This document shows, piece after piece, positions 38,801-49,903 of a stretch of DNA of 64,000 nt. A program made the position numbers and the translations under genes. Below the pieces are notes generated by a model. That model saw only the letters and a list, made by a program, of their open reading frames with translations. It was not told the origin of the DNA and did no database searches. This DNA comes from Fasciolopsis buskii. Taxonomy: Eukaryota > Platyhelminthes > Trematoda > Plagiorchiida > Fasciolidae. Numbering within the stretch: the first letter of the stretch is position 1; each line of letters opens with the position of its first letter. Location of the stretch: contig LUCM01007277.1 of NCBI GenBank assembly GCA_008360955.1, positions 62,001 through 126,000 of the forward strand. Direction: 5' to 3'.

Positions 38801-41800
38801 TAGACTAAAGAACTTTGGAGTAAAGTAGTTTCCGGGTACAACTGTGGCGTATTCATGAATAGCATACGGTCGATAAGTAGTAGCGCTGGGACTGGAAAAT
38901 TCCGACCCACAGCTTCTAACAGCAAAGATTGAAGACACTAATGACCAACACCAACGAAACTGAATTCCCTTGAACCGATCGTGGATTTATTGAGAGGTTA
39001 TAAGTACTATGTGGTCACTTACACTCATTAAAACTGATAATAAAACTCACTTTCAAGGTCGATGTGTTCCCGTGCAGAAGACGCAGTCGATCACAGATCT
39101 GTATTTTTTATGGCCGCCGTTCAAATGCCGTTTTCTACCTACCGCTGGAAACTTCTCCATCCTTTCCAATGCGGAACCAAAAAAATTAAACCGTTTTTTT
39201 AGAGGAAAGGCACAGACTTTTCAGATGCTCGAATTTCCCTCCACCGCTGACTCGGGTTGACAGCCTCCCACTCTCGATAAATTGGGGCAACCTCGTCCAT
39301 AGAAATTTTTGCTTCACATGTTAACAGAACAAGCTATGGAGGTTTTACCTCGGCTTCTATGAAATCCGAAACGGCCGTTTGTCTTCTCAAATACTCTTTC
39401 TGTAACCTATAACCACAGTGCTTTCAACCCTTTGTCGTAGCTACTTGTGTCCGAACCGGTTTGCTTAGCCACCTTTAGTTCTTCAAAGTTATCAGGACTG
39501 GCTCAGTTTATCTAGTGTACAAGACCAATAGGTCATCTCTCGAAAAAGTCGTGTGCCTTTGGTATTTTATCTCCAAAGCCCAAAGCACTTCTGTAGAGCC
39601 TATTTTTTAAAAGATTTTAAATTATTCAACTACTTCCAATTTAATTCCTTATCCTCGTTATTCCATTGGCTTTAATAATAAGGCTACCCCATTTATGTAC
39701 TGACATGTTTGTAAAACTATCTTTTCAGTAGAACTAATTTCGAATTTATTTCGATTACCAAATGCCTGTTTTCTTAATTAACAATCTCGGTGCGTTTTGG
39801 TGTGATTTTTTTTCGCTCCAATTTTTTTCGGCCTAGTGAATCGTCGACTAGTTTGCATGGGCGCCTTCTTCAGTTTGTGACTATCGTAAGGGTCTAGTCA
39901 CTTTTCCTTCAACCGGACATCCTATCCTTGTCTGTTAATTTATATAACATTTCAAACTTGGCTCCTTAATTTGGCCTTTATTTTAAGAAGTCTAATATTT
40001 TTGCTCTTTGCGGTCACCGGTGATGCAGCTTGTCCCAGAGCTGAATCGATCAAGCAATTAAGTGTTGCAATAAACATCAAATTATGGTGGAAATTTCATA
40101 TTGTCCTTTCGTCAACATATTACTTTAGTTGGCATTTCAAGCTCGCACACCAAAGCAATTTGGTGCCAAGCAAATCAGCATTGCTGCTTTTGTGTTTTCC
40201 CAAGTTTATTCTATTCTAATGCTGTGAAGTCTTGTAGTCTTTTCGGACCTGTTCAAAAAGAATTTTCAACTAATTCTTCGATGACTGTCAACTGTTTTCG
40301 ACCCGAGTGATTTTTCAACTCACTATATGATTCACACATCACATCACGAAGCAATTTGCCAATAGAATTCTTGTACACGAAACTCATCTCATACAAGTTG
40401 ACCTGCTGTTCACATTTATATACTCGTTCAATGTTTCAGGTTGATTGCTTCTCTGCGCCGTGTTGATTGTCGTTTCACTGTCTAATATGTAGGTTAGATT
40501 TCCGTCAGGAATACCAAATTCATTAGAACATTTCTTTCTAATCTCAACAGTAGTTAGTTCTTTATATTGCAATTCTGTCCTAATCTGAATTTAACGTCTG
40601 TTGCCTCTTTCTTTTTGGATCGAAATATAAGTTTTCCAACTATACGTAGCAAAACGATACAGTGGTAGCACAACGAAGGCGTTCATTGGGTTTAGCGTTC
40701 CAAATTAACTCCAAGTTTCATTTCACTCACAAAAATACGTATGCTTGAGGCAATAAAAATGATGGGCTTTGTATTGTAAATTAAAGTTAACAATCTTTAA
40801 TTTCGACTAGGTTAACGGATAATATCAGTAAGCAAGCATTCCTTATCTTTAATGGGTCTCAGGCGGAATTCAATGACTTTTCACAACAAATACTAAGTTT
40901 TCGACTATAGTTGAAAACTTTAACATTGTGCCGACATATATTGTGTCCATATTTGAGATGCACTAGAATAATAGTTTCAACCAGGAACTGTAACACGAAG
41001 CATGTTGATTGGAAAACTGTGCGTTCTTACGATTGTCACATTTACACTAACCGTTGTAAATCTGTAGTCAAAAACGAGTGCTACATTACCACGCGGAGGA
41101 GCCGATAAAACTTGTTTTATTGAGATAAAACATTAGCAAAATCTGGCTGTCATTCTGTAGTCATGCATTGTTTTTAGAGACCGCAAACTAGATCGAATAA
41201 ACCGATATTTCCTAGTTAAAACCAGAGCTCTTGATGAGAATTCACACCACTTCACTAAATCACTGAACTGAGTCACGCAGTTCACACGTGAATTGGCGTT
41301 ACGAGTTCGTCCGAAACACGGTCATTCCACCAAGAGACTGGGACTGAGAAACACGGTTCGAGACCGCCAAATTCCATATAGTTTAGTTCATTCTGCACAG
41401 CCATAACACTTGCATCAGCGTACACCGATTCTCGTAGCCAGAGCGTATGGACGGACGGAAAAGTCGGAAATGTGTGTGTGCAAACTTTACGCCTAAATAA
41501 ACACCAAGCAAATAGAACACGCTTGGAATAAGACACAGAGCAAAATATGTAAAAAGCAGGAAGTCACATGAATAAAGTAGGATAAAAGCAGCTCATGTGT
41601 TAAGCTTTTTGAAACCGATTGGTAATGAAATCCTTCATCAAGTTAATTCAGAACTTTAGAACGACGTTTTTGTTGTACGTCCTCTGTAGGTTTGTGGATG
41701 GGAGCCCAAACTGAGGGTACAATTGCCGATAAGGTAATTCGGTGAAACACTAATTACATCCTTCTCAGTGGCCCTATCTTTTACGTCAGTGACTTCTATC

Positions 41801-44800
41801 ATTGCGCAATAACTTTTTTTGTGCTCAAATAATCAAAACAAATGTCCGAAAACTAGACAATTGGTTAAGTTCGACTACAATAAAATCACGTTTTTGAGGT
41901 ATTTAATTTTTCCGATTTTTTTCCAGAACGTCATTTTTTCGTCATGTAAAAATATTCTTTAACGATCGTTCAAGAGAAAAAACATCAATTTTCCAAGCCC
42001 GCTAATACAGAACTTGTGCTGGCAAACCGAGCTTCCTATTGACGTTTAGCAGACCGAGTTTTAGCCGTAAAATGCCCCAGTGCAAGGCGCAACTATGCCA
42101 ATTACATGGTAATAAACATGAAAACTGTCACACAAAAAACAATACTCTCTTTAGCAAAAATTTACTAGCTAGCCGTAAGCATGAAAGTTATCGAAACCAT
42201 CCAGCGAATAAAAAGGAGTTGCTCATACTACTTTGAAATTTGTCCTTTAGAATTGTGTAACTTCTACCGGAAATGTTCGAGCGTAAACCATCCAAATGTT
42301 GTATAAATGAGAATGCAAATCTGTTTTATTTTCGCGCAAGCAACAACAAATTTAGTGGTTGAATTTCCTCAGAATCCGGGGATAGACACTCAGGGAAGAA
42401 CGTTCACAATGCACTTTTCGTCGACCCGCTGCATCACAGTAGGCGCGAAAAAAGTAATATTACGTCAAACTTTATATGGTAAGAAATATGTATACAGTGA
42501 CAGAGCATTGGGAAATAAGAATATTTGAAAACTTGGACTTATTTAGCCGGGTGGATCCATACGAAAATAGCAAGCTCCCGTTCACCAAATCGTCGACAGA
42601 ATGACAGTTTTAAACGAAGCGAACACAAGGTGCAGAGTGTCACTCACTATGGTGAGTTTAGGCTAGCGTTGTATTAAATGGTTTACATTTCATCCTGCTA
42701 CATGTGCAATTAATTGCTGGCATAGTGCAAGAATTCATCCTCTTCTATTGAAATCGTCAAACTTCATGCCAAATCTAAGCAAAGTGCACCTGAACTGGGA
42801 TAACGCATTTGTTCGCTGCAGACAACCTCATCCCCAATGTGTCATGCAAATGTGACCCCATGAAAACGGTGTGGTTAACCATTCACCATTTGGAGTGGTA
42901 ACGCGTTCGGTAAAACAATATATTTTCCAGATGTAACCTGTCAACACGGGGAATTAATTGGTGACACAGAACGAATAACAGTCCTTACTGCGGTACTGCT
43001 AGTCACTTAGTGATAGGCAGAAATGGTTGTCCGCTCGAAATATTTCACGATATTTTACTCTGTTGTTAAGTGGTCACAATTTGTTTCCTCGTTACATGAT
43101 GACTAAGAAGAACACGTATTTGGCAAAGCTTTTCGGAACAAGATAAGTCGAACTGATATTATGTTCGAGATTTTTACTGCCGTTGCCCATTTCTACGACA
43201 ATGTACAACCGAATAGGGTGCGTAATGTAGATGAATTTTTTAAACTCACGATTCTGAAAGTATGCAAAAGTCGGCCAGTTGCTTTCCTTTTCGACAAAAC
43301 TGATTCTAACTTTGGAAAAATTGTATTCATAAAAACATAACACGGACCTTACTTTTACTCGGAGTAGTCTAAAACTCGTTCAGTTTTGATTCACAAACGG
43401 CTTTACAACAATCAAATGGGTCTATTCTCGTAAAATTTTAAACCTGAATGTGATACAATGATAATCAAAACCCCAAATCAACTTGGATTGCTAGCCAATT
43501 TACCTTCAGAGAACAAAGCAACTTGGTGTTAGTTTTTTCGAACACGGTCGGTGATGAGCCCACTACATTGAATGCGTGATTCACTTCTGCTCAATTTGGT
43601 TGTCATCCGACGCTGTCTCAAACAGGAGACATGAAAAAGAAAAGTATGCTGTACATTACAATAGTCAAACTTGAAGTCTATGGTACTTTTACGAGAGCGG
43701 TAATATGACTTATTCTAAGAAATTATGGTACCGCTGTGAACGTTTCGTTCACTGGGAATTTTAACTAGACCCAGAGCGAGCCAATCGCATCGGGTCCTGG
43801 AGAAAAACGACCATTTTTCATGTTGAATACCACAACTTTATTGTGTGCTACCAAAAAGCTTGCTAAAAGTGCACCATTTTATACCCGCATTAACCGTTTC
43901 CACACATTTTCACTTTGGTGTTCAGCACGCTTTGCCAACTGTAGACAACCAATCAGAACCGTCAAAAAAGACCTCACTGGTAGTCGAGACACGGTCTCCA
44001 CGAGTTTGTTCCCATCAAGCATAAGAATGCCGTTGTTTCTGGGATATCATAAGTCCTAAGTAGCGCTGTCGTCAAGTTGATAAAAACGTTTACTTCGGTT
44101 TTGGCCCTTATGCCCGGCATTGCTTAGAAAAGAGTTAAAATAAATGGTAAAATTGGAGCTGTTTTTATATGAAGTGTCCTTGCAAGAATTTCAATGGAAT
44201 TCACATTCTTCGGCGTCGCCAGTAGTTGTTCAGTGGAAATCCCACTTTTTCATAATCCTTGTCCGGGAAAAACGTCTTATTCAAATACCGAAAACTGCTC
44301 GACCGTAATTTTGTAAAATGGTTTCCACGCTGAAAATAAAGTAATCACAAATCGATAGAAGAATTGTAAATTAAACGATGCTGGTCAACTAGACGGGACG
44401 ACCGAATGATCAAGCATGATCCGATGAGAGCAAGCTGGTTCCAACAAAAGCTCCGCGCGAATTAATCGTTCATTCCACTGCAAACTAAACCAGCATTTTG
44501 TTTCCTCCGGAATATTTCGAGAAAAAAAGAACGGTTTTTAATTTATTACAACACCCAACACGGTCTGACGACAACTGGCCACGGTCTCACAATTAGCCAC
44601 TTGCATGCATCAACTAACGAAATGCCATTTATACACTTCCCCGGGACCCGTTCAAAGTGAGCATCGTCGTCCTATTCTTGTGCGAAATCCGTTGTCCTAG
44701 CAAATTTCGTACCTCTGTTTTTAAAGCGGCCAAGATTGCTCTTGAATTTCATCACATTTTACCGATTTTCTTGATTGGTTTTTGTGAAAACCTTCTACAT

Positions 44801-44819
44801 TGGTTATGCTTGTTTTAAG
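35891..44819. other. Non-coding stretch apart from the candidate exon at 38.4 kb
   Basis: No other convincing gene, RNA or long repeat. The sequence GGATCGAAAT at about 40.61 kb is one of four plus-strand copies in the window. Confidence 0.5.
38369..38538 (+). CDS. Candidate internal exon, function unknown
   Basis: A pyrimidine-rich tract ending TCTACCAG (38361-38368) is followed by 170 open bases ending at TCA|GTAAGAG, a good donor (GT at 38539-38540). The reading enters on the second base of a codon and leaves in phase 0. The peptide contains KQRVFWQFELNNPGSP and LVCFRFVHKEAQAKLLVKA, with a basic amphipathic end. No partner exon was found nearby and no family is recognised. It could equally be a chance open frame or a retroelement remnant. 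Confidence 0.2.
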
Positions 44820-44996
44820 ATCTTTTATCTTTTTACTTCTATTCCTGATGAAATAACACTTCACATCATTTCTCAAGAATGGAACCGCGGCCAACAGAAG
44901 GCTGTCAGATGAGGAAGTTGACCGGCGGTGGGAAGAATCGAATCGAAGTTCTTCGCATCCAAACGCCACGACCTTATCCGTCTAGCCACCGCCGGC
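44820..44996 (-). mobile_element. tRNA-derived SINE, copy 4
   Basis: Minus-strand copy with an intact head, GGCCGGCGGTGGCTAGACGG, and the full complementary pair CCGGCGGTGG / CCACCGCCGG. Box B is damaged by a base loss (around 44935-44945). The body and tail (CTTCTGTTGGCCGCGGTTCC, TTTCATCAGGAATAGAAG) align with copy 1. This copy shows that the ten-base complementary ends are the family consensus. Confidence 0.83.
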
Positions 44997-47900
44997 CTAA
45001 TTATATTGCATTGGTAGTAATAATCTTAGTAGTTTGTGTGGAGATTTCTCATTTCAACACAGTGACCAGGGCCTAGTTAGCGTTTATAGATGTTATTTTT
45101 GTTATAGCGTAGTCCTTGAGCAAGTCTCAGGTTTTATTTAGTCTCGTAGGCGGTGTTTATTTATGAGCTCTCCTTATGCAATAATTGATTGTCAGTTTCG
45201 ATAATCTCTGGTGACGATTTTCAAGACGGATTTACAAATAACTGATATTGCTATACTAGTGTAAAGCAATTGACCGCATTCACGTGTTGTTGTAAATTGA
45301 AATGCTTGTTGTATGATCGTCTACTTCAAAATCTTTGGCGGTGCTAACCAGAGATCCATTTTCGGTAATCAGTTTTGTGAACATTTATGGGTCTTTAAAC
45401 TATAAGTGTTGTTTTTCAAAGCTGTTGGCTAGAACCTGCGATGTGCAGACTTGGCAATGGTGTATAGACGCTTGGTATTTGCGTTTTAGAGAATCCTTTA
45501 ATTCCAAGGCCAGTTTTCTAAATATTCGATTAACGAAATTGAGGAAGCGCGCCCGAATTTCTCTATAGTCATTTTCTTTGACCTGGAATTCAAGATGAAC
45601 AAAGGTAACCAATGGTAACCGAATCATCTATTAATTACCAGCTATGTCTGCTTAGCACTTTCAGATTGCTAGAAGATGGCGATGGGCAAGGAATTTCGAA
45701 ATAACTCCATCTGAATTCGTCTTTAACAGTCTAACGGCACTTACTTATGCCACCCTTTTTCCCGGACTGCGCAAGCATTCCGATTGGCATGAGGGTACAG
45801 TTTTCGTACAGTTACTCGCTGAGCTAATTTCCAATGAATGTAAAAAAATATTTCTCCCAAAAACGAGGTGTAATTCATTGTAAATGTTGACTTTTGCAGA
45901 ATTTCAACTTTTTGAACCCATAGAATCATAGAACTGAGCGATGATGTCTAGGATAAATGGGTATTTGTTTGCCGTATTTTCTGGAGATGGCAGAAGAAGT
46001 CGTAAGTTATTTAGATACCAGCTCTGTTATGCAACTTCGCTAAATGCTTTTGTTTTGGGCAACGTAATTCAATGAGCTAATTCATTCTGATTTTTAAAAC
46101 TGAGTGCTTAGGAAACGCAGTTGGTTGTTCATTCCCATACTCAATATGTTTTCAAATATTTCAAGTGTTTTGTTACAGACGTTTCATCGCCTGGATAAGT
46201 GTCCGCGAAAATGGGCCTTGGAGATTGGTTGTCATTGGCCTCTGGGGTTATCGGCTTCCTAACTCCGTTATTTTGCGTTACGTTTAGAAGGATGCAAAGC
46301 TGTCGGTTTTAGCAAGTCCGACTTTTAACAGGTAAAATAAAACAGAACCTTAGATGACCGCGTCTCTCTGCACGAACCGGTGTGGTCAGCCTTCCTAGTC
46401 GAAATTCAAAAGCCAAATTTTGTATGCGATTTACTGCTTCCATTCCAAAAAAAACAAATCAATTTCATGTTTACTGATTTATTAAGTGCTCGTGTAGAGA
46501 AAACCATCGGTTTGAAAGACGAAATAAAAATGGTGAGCCAGTGACGCAGAACGAGTAGATCTTGGTCACCAACAACGAAAAGGTAGACATTGTAACAAAA
46601 ATTGCTGCACTTCTATGCCAATTCCGATTTACAAGTGCGGTTGAGAACTATCGGATAGAGTTTTAGTGAAATTACTGAAATCTTTCGGTCAGAAATTGAT
46701 TAGCTTAAACAACGTCGTGTCAGCGTGAGGAAGTCAGTGAAGACTAATCCGTTGGAGTTCTTGTATCAAGACAACATTTCCAAATGTTCAGATGCGTGAC
46801 CGAAATCCCCTTTCGTTTAAACTTACATCATTACGTAGTAGCAGTTAAGTAATTAAAAAAACTTACAAGCAGGAGATCGATTTTGACGAGTGCGATCAAC
46901 TTCCGAAATGTCATCAAGACAAGAAAGTTATATGAGTTGATGCAATGTGCCAAGGTTTCGACTACCGTGGGTAGGCTTTCTCAAGGCCTTTTATCATTTA
47001 CGATTTAAACCAATACATGGCGCATTGATTTTTCTATGAACTCTTTACGTCATTTGGTTGTAAAATATGTACTAGCTTTGAGAATACTAATGCAACATGA
47101 AATAATGCAGCTCAGTTTTTACGTAACTCAACTCCGAATTGTATTTTTCGATGAAATGGATCTACATGATGAGTGTCTGAATATTCCCAAAACATATCTT
47201 GTTTTCTTATGAAGTTGCTCGTGACGAAAGTTTGCAAGTCAGCACGACATGTTGTTCGTTTCCATGCAATAAGAGTTGCTTTAACTAACAATGCAAAGCA
47301 CTTAATGGACATTTTCCTAACCAAAGTGCCACATACGCACACTCGACATGCGGCAGTGACCAAGAAGCCGATCTTTCGCTCCGAACAATCTTAGCCTCTT
47401 GTCCGCAGACCAAAACATACTGTAGACTCAAATCTTATTATGTTATCCGTGCATTTAACAAATAAGTACTCAATTGCAAAGTTCATAACTCTTCGATATT
47501 TCTAGCGAAACACTGTTTCACAACCGACACAGTTTCACCAGCTGGGATTCATCAAGTGAACAGTACAATTCTAATCGTACATATTGCCAAATGCGTTGCA
47601 TCCATGTGAAAGTGCTTCCCGGTCATTTTCGTCGCAGACCAATCCAATCGAATCTCAGTGAAGAAAATTTCATTCTCATGCACTCATTTGACTAATCTTA
47701 TAATGCTAAAACAGTCGGATACTTTGATTTAAAGCATGCTACTACCTACTCAATACTCGTTGACTGACACCAATAATTATGAGTTAAAGAATGTGTGATA
47801 CTGTTTTTTTTTGTTCTTTGTAGGAAGCCGTATCGCCGTGAAGCGCAGGGAAGTTGCCGGTCGAAATCTGTGTGATGACATCAAATCTTCCAATAGGGCA

Positions 47901-49785
47901 GATTATTTCAATGAGTCTATTCCCGTTGCTTAAGTTGTTTTAACAAACTAGTTGTGACGAGAAATTTCGTCCACAATTTTTCATGCCCAGATCAGTATAA
48001 AGAAATAGTGGGTTTCAGTTTTTATGGTTTAGATATCTACCCGTGAACACGTGCGTGCAAACGATCCACTGTTAAATGTCCACCTTCGTGCTCGATTACG
48101 GATAAGTGTGCGGCCGATCAGTCTAAATATCGGTTCATCGTACAGCAGAACACAGATTTTTTCATCATATGAAATGAATCACAAGGAGATTCCAAAATGG
48201 GCTTAGTAGGCATGGTCGCTTCCAGTGTTTCAAATCAAATTCCGATGCCAATATATAACTTTCTTGCACAGGCATACATACAACCACATACACTCATGCA
48301 TACAAAACCTGTACTTAAATATATGCAGATAAACCGGCCGGGTGATTAAAGTGAATAATCCGGTCTGTTAATCAATAATCCGGTCTGTAACGTATCGTGT
48401 TACTAATATCATCAGAACCAAGTAACGTAAACAAATTCCACGTAAACTATTCTCATCGAGCAACAATCGTTTGTAAAATTTGGTCTGGATAACTTATCCG
48501 TTTGAGGTTTGTTTCCAGGGTAAAACCAAACACGAATTACCCCCAATTCCGTTCTACTTCCCGTCACTGTTTTTAGCTCGAACGGTATAACAAGGAGCTG
48601 TAGGGACATACTAGTGACAAACTGATTCATACTGATGAAGTACGTGGCCGACGGACTTGCAGGATTGTAAAAATATTGGGCTTTACACTGATGCAAGAAT
48701 CGTTGAAAGAAAATATCTGAACCTGTTTCTTAGTATAACAAACAATTAAATGAACGTCACTTTTAGTTGATTACCAAATGTAACCCGTTTGATTCAAGGC
48801 TAGATAAGAAGTACACATATCTCCTTTGAATTTACACGGAATATAATGATTTATTATCAAGAGTGAAATTCGAACCTAATAGATCCGTTGCCGCTTGTAC
48901 CCTACCAAGTTTGCTAATTACCTATACCGGAAACTTGGCGGTTATCTTACCCAAGGTTTATTCTTAACGATTCCAGGTTAATAATGCTCCCGACATCTAG
49001 TAGCGCATTCTCGGTAGGTTGTGCTTGCCGGGCAGTTTCCGGATATTTTAAGTCGTTTGCACCAGCATGGAGTCATGGATGTGACTGACAACAAACCACT
49101 TGAATTGCGTTTCGAAAAATGATTAGTCAATCGTTCTTTCAATTTCACTTGAATGTGCTTTCCCGTTTGGTGACTACTGATTGAATGCATCGCGAAGGTA
49201 CGAAGTTCACTAAGCAGATTTCAAAAACGTTCATTTGAAACAGGACGATTCCCACCTCTTATGTTCGGAATGTTTGCAGAAACAGTGTTATTTTTAGGCT
49301 ATTTCTGAACCACTTCAAGTTATTTGATCCCACGAGACGCTTTCCACGCTTGTTGATGATTTTTATCACATTACAGACATGACCGGAAATATTCCAAATG
49401 GACTGGCCATTTGCCTCTGAAATATATCCTGGTGCCGACAACCAAGGGAGCCAGTCCATTTTTGCTAGATTAGGATCTAGTAGGAACAACTTTGGCATAA
49501 GGAAGAATGTTAAATCTGCTTACATGTTAAAGGGCAAACCAGCTCATAAAAAGCACGTGAGATTGGAAATTCATTGGTTCATTTTCCATCCACCAGTTGT
49601 TGGCTTCTGGTTGGTCAATTTTTTGAACCAATCATTGCGCAGTATCGGGCGTAACATCTAAATCAGCTGTCTAGTCAGTTGATAAGGAATTTACTGGGCA
49701 GATATTTAATTGGTTATCTGACAAGATGTGCTCAATCGCGTTGTGGATTATTTTTTAAAGTTAAACTCTTTGATCCTTGGGATCA
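44997..49785. other. Presumed 5' flank of the protocadherin gene
   Basis: No gene recognised. Promoter and 5' UTR exon(s) may lie here, but no TATA-initiator pair stands out. The 20-bp-period direct repeat at 48.35 kb is the only structured element noticed. Confidence 0.45.
48354..48388. repeat. 20-bp-period direct repeat, two copies
   Basis: AATAATCCGGTCTGT occurs at 48354-48368 and 48374-48388, joined by TTAATC-like spacer bases. It is about 1.4 kb upstream of the protocadherin exon. It could be a replication-slippage duplication or a paired binding site. Confidence 0.75.
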
Positions 49786-49810
49786 TGTTGCTTGCTCCTC
49801 AACTTGCTAG
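49786..49810 (+). other. Possible 3' splice acceptor before the protocadherin start
   Basis: A pyrimidine-rich run (ttgcttgctcctcaacttgc) ends in TAG directly before GTGATC, 21 bases upstream of the ATG at 49832. This would suit a cis acceptor joining a 5' UTR exon, or a spliced-leader trans-splice acceptor if the organism is a flatworm. The same TAG is an in-frame stop, so the coding frame cannot extend further upstream without splicing. Seen in sequence; use is inferred. Confidence 0.4.
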
Positions 49811-49831
49811 GTGATCATATCCCCGGATGTT

Positions 49832-49903
49832 ATGCAAAGTCTCTGGGATTACCAATGGATAATTTGTGTTTTGTTGGCTGTTGGACTGCTCCCATGTGAT
49901 GGA
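49832..49903 (+). other. Signal peptide of the protocadherin
   Basis: The first 24 codons encode a short N-terminus, a hydrophobic stretch (residues 10-20) and a polar LPCDG end before the first beta strand of EC1 (RVVRFVIDEE). This is the normal arrangement for a secreted or type I membrane protein and supports the ATG at 49832. The exact cleavage point, about residue 24, is inferred by eye. Confidence 0.75.

Noticed and set aside
48870..48880. Another TTCGAA-containing B-box-like string
   Set aside because: No tRNA-like flanks; single short match.
49811..49831. Seven extra N-terminal codons starting at GTG before the protocadherin ATG
   Set aside because: A eukaryotic message would not normally start at GTG, and the ATG at 49832 directly precedes the signal peptide.
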